Shown here: positions 1 to 8,586 of the stretch, piece after piece | Layout of the letters: the number at the start of each line of letters is the position of its first letter | Position numbering within the stretch: position 1 is the first letter of the stretch | Source of the DNA: CAWVSB01 sp046710535 | Lineage (GTDB): Bacteria > Pseudomonadota > Gammaproteobacteria > Pseudomonadales > CAWVSB01 | Length of the DNA: 64,000 nucleotides | Direction: 5' to 3' | NCBI GenBank assembly: GCA_046710535.1 | Contig: JBKEHH010000009.1 | Span: forward strand, 59,629 to 123,628 | Notes under the pieces: model-generated | Database searches by the model: none | What the model was told of the DNA's origin: nothing | Seen by the model: only the letters and a program-made list of their open reading frames with translations | Program-made: the position numbers and the translations under genes

Positions 1-2336
1 AAAACGTTACAACCAGCACTAAGTACTTTTTTATGTAACTCTGGCTGAACGGTTGCAGAAATAGCAATGATTGGGATAGTCGCTGTAAAGCGATCAGCAC
101 GAAGTATGCGCGTTGCCTCAAGACCACCCATTACCGGCATCCGTAAATCCATCAGTACTAAATCAACATCATGGTTTTGCAGAAAACTTACTGCTTGCTG
201 ACCATTGTCGGCTTGATGTACAACAAACTTCGCGGCAATTAGTAACTGTGCCAAAATCTCTCGATTGGTAGCATTGTCGTCGGCCACTAATACATCAACA
301 ACTTTTCCTGTCGGCAATACCGGTAATTTACTGCCACTAGTTATTGGACTGGGCACAGGGCCTTCAGCAATAGTGTAGGGCAAACTAAATGCAAATTCTG
401 AACCCTGATTGACTTCGCTACTGACATTTAAATCAGCGCCCAAAGCTTGGCAAATCTCGCGGGTAATCGACAAACCTAAACCAGTGCCGCCAGCTTCTCG
501 CCCCTCGCGTGTCTGCGCAAACAGGCTAAATATTTCCTCTTGCTTGTCATCTGGGATGCCAATGCCAGTATCCCAAACAGAAAAAAGTAGCTCGTTTTTC
601 CCCGGTACACGAGTAACACTTAAGGTTACCGAACCATGGTCAGTAAATTTAATAGCATTGCCTAACAAATTAATTAACACCTGACGCAGCTTCATTGCAT
701 CAGTACAAATAGTTTGCGGTATGTCTTCTTGGTTTACCCTAAATAGCAGACCTTTCTCATTGGCTCTGGGCTGCACCACATCGACCACCCGCTGCAATAA
801 CTGCGGTAACACACAGGCTTGAATATCTACTTCCAGCAAGCCACGTTCTATGCGCTCTAAATCTAGTACATCATTAATTAGCTCTAATAAATGCTGCCCA
901 CAGCTTTCTATGGCAGACAAGGTCTGGCGTTGACCAGGTTGAATATTTTCATCGCGTTGTAATAGTTGCGAATAGCCCAGCACGCCATTGAGGGGAGTCC
1001 GCAGTTCATGACTCATCCGCGATAAAAACTCACCTTTAGCTCGGTTTGCTCTATCAGCTTGCTGTGATGCTTCTTCGGCTTTCGCTAATGCAGCATTAAG
1101 CGCTTCAGTTCGCTCTCTAATCTGGGCTGCCATTTCGTTAAAAGTGTCGACTAAATCAATAATTTCTCTAGAGCCAGGTTTCTCCATTATAGAATCTGAA
1201 TAATCACCCCCAGCTAAACTCTTAGCATTTTTTAACAATGCTAAGAGTGGCCGTTCAGTTTGACGAGAGAAGATATAAGCAACTACCAGTAAAACTAGAA
1301 ACCCTAGCCACAACCACAGTAAGAGTTGCGATGCATTAGCACGCAATGACCGAAAAACCTCATGATCACTAATTTCTGCGATTAACACCCATTCCATCAT
1401 ATCGATGCGAATTGGCTGCCAAACAGAAAACACAGTTTCGCCGTTATAGCCTTCAATAACACTTTGTCCACCAAAACCAGCTAAACCCTCGCGCACTGCC
1501 CTGCTATCGACAAACTGCTGCATTACAGAGGTGTCAGGAGAAAAGCGTGACTCAGTTAGCATCAGTTTTTCAGGGTTAACCAAATAGGTTTCACCGCTAT
1601 CACCAAGTCCTGGACGCAAAGCCATAATGCCGTTTATCAACTCGCCTGAAAATTGCTGAATCAATACGGCTTCGGGTTCTCCTTCAGTTGATAGCAATAC
1701 CGCCGCGCATGCTTTATGCGGGTTAAGGTCTACCTTTAATTCAAAATCTTCAAACACCACATCACCGGGAGAATTTTTGGCGCGTAAAAAACAGCGATTT
1801 AGTGATGCCCCCCAATCTTCATTATTTCGAATGCGTTTCATTAACTGACCGCTGTCACCTAACTTGTAGATAACCATGCCATCGTCTGGCCGTAAGATAA
1901 GAATTTCACTACCAGGAAACGAGCTTTCAACAAAACGAAAGTAAGGGTGAATGCGCGCATGTGACTGCCAATACAAACTAAGTTTGTCGCCAATCAACGG
2001 ATCTTCACCTTTTTCATTATTTCTTATTTGACGGTACAGCTCATAACTTGAATCACTGCGGCCAACTAATTTATTAACAAACCGCAGTTCGTCTACTAAA
2101 GCAACGTTAGCGGCCAATGACACTAAACCACGCTGTAATTCTTCAAACTCACGCAGCAACCATAATGTTTTCAAATTATTTGCTGAATTTAGCCGGTCAA
2201 ATGCTTGACGCTTTTCGTTACTAATAGCTGTCGGCACTACCACCAAGGTAGCCGACACTAACATCACCACGATAATGGCAACCAGCAACATCATTATTTG
2301 ATATCTAAAGCGCAAATTGCCTTTACGCGACGTCAT
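1..2336 (-). CDS. Hybrid sensor histidine kinase with periplasmic sensor and receiver domain (3' end outside window)
   Basis: Membrane-bound hybrid kinase that would sense a periplasmic signal and autophosphorylate on histidine. Read from the ATG at 2336, it shows a first membrane segment (about residues 11-35), a roughly 300-residue periplasmic region resembling a Cache-type sensor, a second membrane segment rich in Leu/Trp (about 335-355), HAMP, a short coiled coil, HisKA with the H-box SHELRTPLNG near plus-strand 1000, and HATPase_c with N-box (LLGNAIKF) and G-boxes (DTGIGIP, GGTGLGLSI). A C-terminal receiver follows with the phospho-acceptor in LVLMDLRMPVM, near plus-strand 150. The frame runs off the left edge inside the receiver, so any Hpt or further domain is unseen. 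It is divergent from the response regulator at 2498, a likely partner. The signal sensed is unknown. Confidence 0.9.
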   Translation of the reverse strand, partial: MTSRKGNLRFRYQIMMLLVAIIVVMLVSATLVVVPTAISNEKRQAFDRLNSANNLKTLWLLREFEELQRGLVSLAANVALVDELRFVNKLVGRSDSSYELYRQIRNNEKGEDPLIGDKLSLYWQSHARIHPYFRFVESSFPGSEILILRPDDGMVIYKLGDSGQLMKRIRNNEDWGASLNRCFLRAKNSPGDVVFEDFELKVDLNPHKACAAVLLSTEGEPEAVLIQQFSGELINGIMALRPGLGDSGETYLVNPEKLMLTESRFSPDTSVMQQFVDSRAVREGLAGFGGQSVIEGYNGETVFSVWQPIRIDMMEWVLIAEISDHEVFRSLRANASQLLLWLWLGFLVLLVVAYIFSRQTERPLLALLKNAKSLAGGDYSDSIMEKPGSREIIDLVDTFNEMAAQIRERTEALNAALAKAEEASQQADRANRAKGEFLSRMSHELRTPLNGVLGYSQLLQRDENIQPGQRQTLSAIESCGQHLLELINDVLDLERIERGLLEVDIQACVLPQLLQRVVDVVQPRANEKGLLFRVNQEDIPQTICTDAMKLRQVLINLLGNAIKFTDHGSVTLSVTRVPGKNELLFSVWDTGIGIPDDKQEEIFSLFAQTREGREAGGTGLGLSITREICQALGADLNVSSEVNQGSEFAFSLPYTIAEGPVPSPITSGSKLPVLPTGKVVDVLVADDNATNREILAQLLIAAKFVVHQADNGQQAVSFLQNHDVDLVLMDLRMPVMGGLEATRILRADRFTATIPIIAISATVQPELHKKVLSAGCNV

Positions 2337-2425
2337 TTGTAAGCCTTGCTTTGAGTTTCAGTATTTTTACTATTTTTTTAGTCAAAACAGTGTATCACCC
2401 TAGCTGGAGCATGCCATATATTCTA

Positions 2426-2455
2426 TTGTCAGCAGGTGATAAGAGTCGGTATGAT
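2426..2455 (+). promoter_or_regulatory. Putative sigma70 promoter for the response regulator gene
   Basis: TTGTCA and TATGAT are separated by 18 bp, 42 bp upstream of the ATG at 2498. That ATG also has a good ribosome binding site (AAGGAG). This is consensus matching only. Confidence 0.5.
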
Positions 2456-2497
2456 AGCGACTGGCATAACTCGCTATAAATATAAAAAGGAGAGCGC

Positions 2498-3112
2498 ATG
2501 GCCGCCCTAGATCCAAAAGTTTATATAGTTGATGACGATGAAGCGGTAAGAGAATCTTTAGCCTTGTTATTAGATTCTATGGATCAAAATTGCCAAGGCT
2601 TTAATTCCGCGGTGGATTTTTTAGACTCTTATAGCGGCAATATGACAGGTTGCTTGGTGCTAGATATTCGGATGCCGGGCATGAATGGCTTAGAGCTACA
2701 AAAACAACTAAACGTGCAAGGCTGTATTTTACCGATTATTTTCGTTACTGGCCATGGCGATGTACCAATGGCTGTAGAAGCGATGCAGCATGGCGCTGTA
2801 GACTTCATTCAAAAGCCTTATCGCGAGCAAGACCTGTTAGACAAAATAAATATGGCCTTGGCATTGGATAAAACCAATCGAGAAGCATTAGAACATCGTC
2901 ATAAAATTATTGAAAAGCTGGCAGCATTAACCCCGCGCGAAAAGGAAGTCATGGAGATGATGGTAGACGGCAAAGCCAACAAAGTGATAGCCATAGATTT
3001 AGGCATAAGTCAGCGTACGGTGGAAATTCATCGATCACGAGTTATGGAGAAGATGGCGACAAACTCGTTGGCGCATTTAGTGAAAATGGTTGTTGCGGTA
3101 GAGAACGCCTAG
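2498..3112 (+). CDS. FixJ/NarL-type response regulator (REC + LuxR HTH)
   Basis: Two-domain DNA-binding response regulator of 204 residues. The N-terminal receiver (about 6-120) has the acidic pocket D12-D14, the phospho-acceptor D56 in VLDIRMPG, the switch threonine in FVTGHGD and the conserved lysine in IQKPY. The C-terminal LuxR-type helix-turn-helix (about 138-200) begins LTPREKEVMEMMVDGKANK and ends RTVEIHRSRVMEKM. That receiver/HTH arrangement matches the FixJ class. Phosphorylation probably comes from the divergent hybrid kinase, which is an inference from adjacency. The start is the ATG preceded by AAAGGAG. The gene converges on yqcC with only 7 bp between stop codons. Target genes are unknown. 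Confidence 0.92.
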   Translation: MAALDPKVYIVDDDEAVRESLALLLDSMDQNCQGFNSAVDFLDSYSGNMTGCLVLDIRMPGMNGLELQKQLNVQGCILPIIFVTGHGDVPMAVEAMQHGAVDFIQKPYREQDLLDKINMALALDKTNREALEHRHKIIEKLAALTPREKEVMEMMVDGKANKVIAIDLGISQRTVEIHRSRVMEKMATNSLAHLVKMVVAVENA

Positions 3113-3119
3113 GGAGATA

Positions 3120-3443
3120 TTACTGCGTTAGTAGTGCATCGAGCTGCTCAAATAAAGCCACCAATCTGCGCCCATCTAGGGCCTCGACCTTGCAATGTTC
3201 TTCCGCCATTGGGCTTATTTGAGATTTTATCGGTAGCAGCGCCCGCTTCTCAATTAGCGTATTTAGTAGCGGCATAAACACAAACTGAACCCACTGTGAA
3301 AAACTTAATGTATCAACGCAAAAAGGTTGTGTGCTGGTCAATGCCTCAGCAGAGGGCTTCTCAGCTTGCCATTGATTAAGCCGGCGCAGCTCTTCTTCTA
3401 TACCTATTAAGCATACAGTCAACGCAGCATAGTTATGCGCCAT
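3120..3443 (-). CDS. yqcC: YqcC family protein (DUF446)
   Basis: Small cytoplasmic protein of 107 residues, matching the YqcC/DUF446 family in length and pattern: an N-terminal helix with GIEEELRRLNQW, a central proline-containing segment, FSQWVQFVFMPLL, then a C-terminal helix. The fold is known as a small helical bundle, but the biochemical function is unassigned. In enterobacteria yqcC sits beside truC; here it is the last gene of an acyltransferase-unknown-dinG-yqcC run. Its ATG overlaps the dinG stop (TAATG), so it is almost certainly translationally coupled to dinG. No terminator is visible between it and the convergent regulator. Confidence 0.8.
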   Translation of the reverse strand: MAHNYAALTVCLIGIEEELRRLNQWQAEKPSAEALTSTQPFCVDTLSFSQWVQFVFMPLLNTLIEKRALLPIKSQISPMAEEHCKVEALDGRRLVALFEQLDALLTQ

Positions 3444-5584
3444 TAGGCAATCTCACGACGATAGTTTGGCAGTGAATCTAAAATCGCCTGACCGTAGCGT
3501 TTAGTCACAACGCGCCGATCTAGCAACGTAATTCTTCCGGTATCACTTTCTTTGCGCAACAACCTACCGCTGGCTTGCACCAGTTTAATAGCGGCGTCAG
3601 GTACAGTAATTTCCATAAAAGGATTGCCGCCATTGCGCCTAACCCAATCGGCTAGCTCAGCTTCTACTGGATCATCGGGTACGGAGAACGGAATTTTTGC
3701 AATAACCACATGGCTGCAATAACTACCAGGCAGATCAATACCTTCGGCAAAACTTGCTAAACCAAAAATAATGCTAGGAAAGCCTTTGTTGATAATTTGC
3801 CGATGCAACTCTAGCAGTACGTGCTTAGGATGGTGATCTTGCAGCAATACTTGGCTTTGCACCGCAGGCTCTAGCTCGTCATAAACGCCCAACATTTGAC
3901 GCCGTGACGAGAACAACACTAACGTCCCTTCGCCACTGTCTAGCAAGCCTGGCACAAAATCTATAATCGCACTGGTATGACCTTCAGCATCAGTTGGCTC
4001 CACCCCTAAATTAGGCACATGCAAACTGGCGGCACCATTATAATCAAACGGACTCGGCACTACGGCAAAGGTACTATTTGCCGGCACGCCGCTGCGCGTT
4101 ATGTAGCGGTCAAACGAATTCAATGCGGTTAGAGTTGCCGAGGTAACAACCGCTCCGCAACAGCGCTGCCACAAATTTTTAGACAACATATCTGAGGCCA
4201 TAATTGGCGTGGAAGAAACCTCAATATCCATTCCTGCAGTATTAGTCAATGCGGTTATCCATCTTGCTCGGGGCGGCTCGTCTTTATTATCAACCGTTGA
4301 GTAACTCAGCCATAAGCCCAAATTAGATTGTGCTCGCATTTTTATTGAGCCAACGGCTTGATACCAAATCTCGGTATCATCTTTGGCAATAATCGAATTA
4401 TGCCCAGCCAGGTCATCATCTAATAAATTCGCTACTCGTGCTGCGCCATTTTCAAAGCGTGAAAACAGACTATGCAGCTGACCAGCCAAAGCCATCACCG
4501 CAGCAGGTAGCTCGCCATTAGAAAATCTAATTCGCAAACCATCGTTATGAGTTTCAACCGCGTCGCCCCCTGGGCCAAGCAAGCCTTCAAATATTATCCA
4601 TAACTGATTTAACAATGCTGTTAGCTCAGCAATAATCGGCTGGATACGATCTATCTCACGCTGATAAGCGGCTTCTCCGGCCTCTTGACCAAGGTTGGCT
4701 AATATTTTTCCGCTTTGCTCTAACCATTTACGAGTGTTATTGACGCGCTGATGATGCGCAAAATGATTGACGGCTTTATCAGGCAATTGATGGCCTTCAT
4801 CAAAAATATAAATAGCATCTTCTGGTGCCGGCAGCACTGCGCCGCCGCCGAGAGCTAAGTCTGCCAGTACTAAATCATGATTGGCGATAACACAATCAAC
4901 TTCTTCTAAGCTTTCTCTGGCCTTAAAATAACTACACTGGGTAACATGAGCACAGCGCCTGCCAGTACACTGCGCGTGGTCGGTAGTGATTGGTCGCCAT
5001 ACACTGTCTTCAATTATTTCTTTCCAGCTATCACGATCGCCTTTCCAGTTACCTTCCGATAACTCCTGCAACATTGCTTGATATATTTCTGATGCATCGT
5101 TACTGAGCAGCGAACCCCCTTCTTCGTCAGGGTAAAGCGCTAGCGACATGGCTTGCCCTGGATCAGCTGAAAGTAGACCGTCTAGCTTGGACAGACACAT
5201 ATAACGGCTGCGCCCTTTGGCTAGCGAGAACTTAAAATCTAAGCCACTACGTTGTTGAATATCAGGGAAATCGCGATAAACAATTTGCTCTTGCAAAGCA
5301 ACCGTCGCTGTCGCGACTACCAATTTTTTACCTAATGCTTTGGCGATAGGCAATGCGGCTACGGCATAAGCAATTGTTTTACCGGTACCCGTACCCGCTT
5401 CAACCACACAAATAGCGGGCTCACCCATCCTCTGGTCATCGCTACCGAGTTGAATTTTACCCAGAGTTTTGGCCACTTCGGCAATCATCAGCCGCTGACC
5501 ATAACGCGCCTTTAATTCGTGGCTTGCCAGCCATGTGCTATACGCTGTTTGTATCTCATTCTTTAGTTCTTGGCTTAACACCAC
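3443..5584 (-). CDS. dinG: ATP-dependent DNA helicase DinG
   Basis: Superfamily 2 XPD/Rad3-like 5'-3' helicase that unwinds DNA and R-loops and helps forks pass transcription complexes. The 713 residues match the E. coli length. Walker A is GTGTGKT (64-70). The four [4Fe-4S] cysteines are C130, C206, C211 and C217, between helicase motifs Ia and II as in DinG/XPD. Walker B is the variant DEGH (262-265). C-terminal motifs include the ATP-dependent GSYCSHVVIAKIPF region and QASGRLLR. The start is GTG at 5584, overlapping the upstream stop (TAGTG). The first residues align with the known DinG N-terminus, so this start is good. I see no LexA box nearby. Confidence 0.95.
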   Translation of the reverse strand: MVLSQELKNEIQTAYSTWLASHELKARYGQRLMIAEVAKTLGKIQLGSDDQRMGEPAICVVEAGTGTGKTIAYAVAALPIAKALGKKLVVATATVALQEQIVYRDFPDIQQRSGLDFKFSLAKGRSRYMCLSKLDGLLSADPGQAMSLALYPDEEGGSLLSNDASEIYQAMLQELSEGNWKGDRDSWKEIIEDSVWRPITTDHAQCTGRRCAHVTQCSYFKARESLEEVDCVIANHDLVLADLALGGGAVLPAPEDAIYIFDEGHQLPDKAVNHFAHHQRVNNTRKWLEQSGKILANLGQEAGEAAYQREIDRIQPIIAELTALLNQLWIIFEGLLGPGGDAVETHNDGLRIRFSNGELPAAVMALAGQLHSLFSRFENGAARVANLLDDDLAGHNSIIAKDDTEIWYQAVGSIKMRAQSNLGLWLSYSTVDNKDEPPRARWITALTNTAGMDIEVSSTPIMASDMLSKNLWQRCCGAVVTSATLTALNSFDRYITRSGVPANSTFAVVPSPFDYNGAASLHVPNLGVEPTDAEGHTSAIIDFVPGLLDSGEGTLVLFSSRRQMLGVYDELEPAVQSQVLLQDHHPKHVLLELHRQIINKGFPSIIFGLASFAEGIDLPGSYCSHVVIAKIPFSVPDDPVEAELADWVRRNGGNPFMEITVPDAAIKLVQASGRLLRKESDTGRITLLDRRVVTKRYGQAILDSLPNYRREIA

Positions 5585-6114
5585 TAACGGCTACCATCAT
5601 GGTCAAACGGATTCTCTAGTGGCAACCCTTCTCGATTCATAATATCTAGCGGCCGCTCACCTTCACCAAATACCTGCTCTAGTTCAGAAAAATCAACTTT
5701 GCTAGCAAAGTTATCAATATCATCTAGCAGGTAATCAAATAAACCACGCATATGTTCAAGCGCTACCAGGCCATATTTATCGCGTTCGAACACAATCACG
5801 CTTTGGTCTTGGCCAACACTAAAATCAGATTTCATCTGCCCATTTATATTTGGGGTGAAAATAATAAAACAGTCCAGCGCGTCATCAACAGTGATATCAA
5901 CGTGCACGTTTTGCGGGATGAACTGCTCACCCCCTAAACCATAATCTTCGTCAGTTTCGGCAAAAATTAACCGCAACTCGTCTATTAATTCAGTGACCGC
6001 TACTCGCGCCTCTTCAAATGAATGATGAGCCAAAACGCCAACATGCGGCATTTGCTCACCATCGGCTAAAGGCTGCTGCCCCCAGTCGTCTTCAAAATCG
6101 TAATTATCATCCAC
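5584..6114 (-). CDS. Acidic hypothetical protein upstream of dinG
   Basis: I do not recognise this family. From the GTG at 6114 the protein has 176 residues, is strongly acidic (many Asp/Glu, with an N-terminal DDNYDFEDDW) and has no signal peptide or membrane segment, so it is probably cytoplasmic. A longer reading from TTG at 6153 would overlap the acyltransferase by 38 bp. The GTG, 2 bp after that stop, looks more natural, but neither has a strong ribosome binding site. Its stop overlaps the dinG GTG by one base, implying coupled translation. The acidic character and alternating hydrophobic strands would fit a small alpha/beta binding protein or nuclease inhibitor, but that is speculation. 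Confidence 0.65.
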   Translation of the reverse strand: MDDNYDFEDDWGQQPLADGEQMPHVGVLAHHSFEEARVAVTELIDELRLIFAETDEDYGLGGEQFIPQNVHVDITVDDALDCFIIFTPNINGQMKSDFSVGQDQSVIVFERDKYGLVALEHMRGLFDYLLDDIDNFASKVDFSELEQVFGEGERPLDIMNREGLPLENPFDHDGSR

Positions 6115-6115
6115 G

Positions 6116-7315
6116 TTAAATAGCCTGATTAAAAGGGTTTGGCAAAAAGCCAAAATCTATTTTTTGCTGAATACAATTTGCATAGTTTTGCAAAAAATAA
6201 GGTTTATGCTCTGTGGCAATGGCTGCCAGGCGCGAGCCAAACTTACGCGCCTCAGCTTTTAGCTTACTACTATCAAAAGAAATATTGGCAGCAGAATAGT
6301 TTCCTATTGGATAAACGCCATGCAGTTCTTTATACGCGAAAAAATTACTAGGATGCAGTACATAATTAGAAATTATCTGCCTATCAACTTCCGCAGCCAC
6401 TAAGTCAGGGCTATCAAAATCACCAAGCATTGGCTCCCCAAAAGCGATATGCACATTGCCTTTATTGCCTTCGATACTGACAGCAATACTGTTGACATCT
6501 TCTTGTTCCGCTTTCTGATACTCACCCTCTGAATCCTTTATATAAAGCTCTTTCGCTTTATCACTATCACAAGGGTCATACTCATAGGAGATAGCGACAG
6601 GCACTATACGTAATTTGCGCACAAAGTCGGCAAATACATCATTTTTTCGGTCAAAACTCATAGTAAGCATTTTTATAATCGCTGGCACAGTAACATCTAA
6701 GCCATTTTTAGCCCGACCTTCGCGCTGGGCAATCCAAATACCGACTTTATCTTCAGACAATGATTTTGAAATATATGCAGACAATTGTTTGTAGGCGGCT
6801 AATATTTTCCGTGGACCAACCGCCGAGCGATTAACAATAAAACTTTTGTTCAGTCGCATAATATCTGACACATAATCCTTGGTCAGTAAATTGTCGCCAA
6901 TGGCAATGCGTAACGTATCATGGCCGTTTTGATACATGGTATAAGTCAGTAATGCCGGATCCATGGCAATATCACGATGATTACTCATATATAGATGGGC
7001 CATTGAAATATCTAAACTATCCAAACCACTATGAGTAACATTGGTGGTCGTAGCGTCAATCATTCTCGTCATATAACCCTCAACCACTAGCTGAAAATCA
7101 TGCACGTTAGTAATCGGCTTTATTTGTTTACCCAAATACCATTTAGCCAATGGTTTTAATGCCCAGCCAAAAATAGGCGCCAGTCGCGGATACTTGTAAT
7201 TAACAATCGTGTTAATCAACTCTTCATGCTGGGCCAATTTGGCCAGCACAGGCCCTACCTCAGCATCGTTATAAGGCCTAATATTTTTAAATTGGTCGTT
7301 AGACACTACTGTCAC
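6116..7315 (-). CDS. 1-acyl-sn-glycerol-3-phosphate acyltransferase-like protein (PlsC/LPLAT superfamily)
   Basis: Likely membrane-associated acyltransferase acting on glycerolipid precursors. The 399 residues contain an acyltransferase block I of the form SNHRDIAMDPALL (about 110-123), a substrate block FIVNRSAVGPRK (about 160) and block III IAQREGRAKNG (about 195-205, equivalent to the FPEGTRS loop). The spacing between His and Asp in block I is five residues rather than the textbook four. This is seen in a PlsC-like subgroup annotated as glycerol acyltransferase, so the exact substrate is uncertain. No clear transmembrane helix is seen. It is the first gene of the minus-strand run leading to dinG, with ATG at 7315 and a divergent lipoprotein gene upstream. 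Confidence 0.75.
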   Translation of the reverse strand: MTVVSNDQFKNIRPYNDAEVGPVLAKLAQHEELINTIVNYKYPRLAPIFGWALKPLAKWYLGKQIKPITNVHDFQLVVEGYMTRMIDATTTNVTHSGLDSLDISMAHLYMSNHRDIAMDPALLTYTMYQNGHDTLRIAIGDNLLTKDYVSDIMRLNKSFIVNRSAVGPRKILAAYKQLSAYISKSLSEDKVGIWIAQREGRAKNGLDVTVPAIIKMLTMSFDRKNDVFADFVRKLRIVPVAISYEYDPCDSDKAKELYIKDSEGEYQKAEQEDVNSIAVSIEGNKGNVHIAFGEPMLGDFDSPDLVAAEVDRQIISNYVLHPSNFFAYKELHGVYPIGNYSAANISFDSSKLKAEARKFGSRLAAIATEHKPYFLQNYANCIQQKIDFGFLPNPFNQAI

Positions 7316-7406
7316 TTCTATCCACCGAATATATGATTTTAACTGCGCGTATTTTAGTCATCTGAGGGCTAACTGACCATGTAAATATGTAAGTTTCTTT
7401 TAGTTT

Positions 7407-7466
7407 GCCAACAATCTATTATGCCTAGCAAATAAGGGTAAAGACTGGCAACGCGAACTTGTTGGC
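7407..7466. repeat. Inverted repeat in divergent intergenic region
   Basis: GCCAACAA (7407-7414) and TTGTTGGC (7459-7466) are exact inverted copies 44 bp apart. They lie between the acyltransferase and the DUF4136 lipoprotein gene. This could be a chance match or a looping operator; no function is assigned. Confidence 0.3.
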
Positions 7467-7516
7467 GTCTGCAATGTCGAATGCGCATATTATCAAGTAA
7501 TAGTTAGGAGTTAATT

Positions 7517-8077
7517 GTGAGTTTTATTAGTAAAATCTTTAGTAGCCTATTTGTTGCCGCAGCCCTTAGCGCCTGCTCTAACGTCACTACTAACACAGAT
7601 TATGACGTAGACCATGACTTTTCCGGCTATACCACATATCAATGGCACCCATCTGGCCCACCTCAAACCGCAGACTTAAATAAAGTCGGCAGCGATATTT
7701 TTGACCGACGTTTAACCCGATTAACTGAGCAAAAGCTGGCCGCTAAGGGCATTATCAAAGGAGATATACCGCAGTTTTATATTAATTACTCAGTTATCAC
7801 CCAAGAACAAGTCTTGATAGACACTTATAACTCTAGTTTTTATGGCTCGCGACACTACGGTAACAACTTTTATGGCGGCGGCGGTTTCTCTGATACACGA
7901 GTTAGATACTACACTCAGGGGACTTTGGTTATCGATATTATAGATGCCAACAAAAACTTATTGGTGTGGCGCGCCAGCGCGGCGTCAAAACTTAAATCTA
8001 GCTCTACGCCGCAACAGAATGAAGCTGATATGAGCACAATGCTAGACGAAATTTTAGCCGGCTTCCCCCCTCATTAA
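7517..8077 (+). CDS. DUF4136 domain lipoprotein
   Basis: Predicted envelope lipoprotein of 186 residues. The signal sequence (1-19) ends in the lipobox LSAC, giving Cys20 as the lipidated residue. The mature part matches the DUF4136 pattern: a YDVDHDFSGYTTYQW motif after the lipobox, a helix with DRRLTRLTEQKLAAKG, an INYSV strand, a Gly/Tyr-rich loop (about 110-122), and a strand GTLVIDIIDA followed by LLVWRA. DUF4136 proteins are common gammaproteobacterial lipoproteins of unknown role. The start is GTG at 7517 with TTAGGAG six bases upstream. Residue +2 after Cys is not Asp, so outer-membrane sorting is expected. Confidence 0.88.
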   Translation: MSFISKIFSSLFVAAALSACSNVTTNTDYDVDHDFSGYTTYQWHPSGPPQTADLNKVGSDIFDRRLTRLTEQKLAAKGIIKGDIPQFYINYSVITQEQVLIDTYNSSFYGSRHYGNNFYGGGGFSDTRVRYYTQGTLVIDIIDANKNLLVWRASAASKLKSSSTPQQNEADMSTMLDEILAGFPPH

Positions 8078-8091
8078 CCAACCTCACTGTG

Positions 8092-8120
8092 CTGATTTTT
8101 TAATCAGTTTGTGCTAGAGT
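8092..8120 (+). promoter_or_regulatory. Putative promoter for the small four-cysteine protein
   Basis: A weak -35 (CTGATT) and a TAGAGT -10 at 8115-8120 are 17 bp apart. The predicted transcript would begin near 8127, at the base of the stem-loop described next. Confidence 0.35.
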
Positions 8121-8168
8121 ACGCGCCTTTCATTGGGCGCGACTCGTCTCTCTCCCAATGAAGCGCGT
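8121..8168 (+). ncRNA. Long stem-loop in the 5' leader of the small secreted protein gene
   Basis: ACGCGC + TTCATTGGG (8121-8126, 8129-8137) pairs exactly with CCCAATGAA + GCGCGT (8154-8168). This gives a 15-bp stem with a 2-nt bulge and a 16-nt loop. A second short hairpin, GGGG-CTATT-CCCC, follows at about 8198-8210. There is no T-tract, so this is not a terminator. It may be a 5' mRNA stabiliser, a cis-regulatory RNA or a small RNA; no known riboswitch class is recognised. Confidence 0.45.
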
Positions 8169-8250
8169 CAAATAGCGCATTTATTATCTAAACTTTGGGG
8201 CTATTCCCCGTCTTTGGCTTTATTTGGCCTTTAAAATTACGGACTTAATC

Positions 8251-8517
8251 ATGCAAAAACTTAGTTTATTAGTAGCGGCAACGCTATTTTCAGGCGTAGC
8301 CTTGGCTGCAAAACCAACCAGCGTAAATTTCGACAGCTATGGCGCAACTGATGCCGGTGTTGAGTACGCTAATTATTTTACCAAATGCTCTAATGGCAAA
8401 GCTAAACCATTAACTGCTTGGGACAATCGTCGTAAATGGTGTGTCGGTGAAGATTCCACCGAGAACTGTCACAAAAAACAGTTAAAAGCCGCGCAACAAG
8501 CCTGTAAAATGAAGTAG
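8251..8517 (+). CDS. Small secreted four-cysteine protein
   Basis: From the ATG at 8251 this is an 88-residue protein with a clear signal peptide (MQKLSLLVAATLFSGVALA, cleavage after ALA). The roughly 69-residue mature part has exactly four cysteines, in the contexts FTKCSN, KWCVG, ENCHKK and QACKMK. This is consistent with two disulfides in the periplasm. Lys is abundant towards the C terminus. An upstream TTG at 8224 would extend the frame but spoil the signal peptide, so the ATG is preferred. I do not recognise the family. It is monocistronic, bounded by its own leader and a strong terminator, which suggests appreciable expression. Confidence 0.75.
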   Translation: MQKLSLLVAATLFSGVALAAKPTSVNFDSYGATDAGVEYANYFTKCSNGKAKPLTAWDNRRKWCVGEDSTENCHKKQLKAAQQACKMK

Positions 8518-8533
8518 GTTAAATATCATTTGA

Positions 8534-8560
8534 AAACCCGCCAGCAGGCGGGTTTTTTTA
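8534..8560 (+). terminator. Rho-independent terminator after the small secreted protein
   Basis: AAACCCGCC-AGCA-GGCGGGTTT is followed by a T-tract, 17 bp after the stop codon. It is a strong GC stem. Confidence 0.9.
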
Positions 8561-8586
8561 TTTGCCTATCCAACTCGGCAATATAA

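Noticed and set aside
409..684. Plus-strand open frame of 91 codons in the histidine kinase region
   Set aside because: It is the antisense shadow of the HATPase domain of the hybrid kinase, which has clear conserved motifs on the minus strand.
8121..8215. Known riboswitch upstream of the small secreted protein
   Set aside because: The hairpins do not match any riboswitch class I can recognise from conserved core motifs, and the gene is not a typical riboswitch target.
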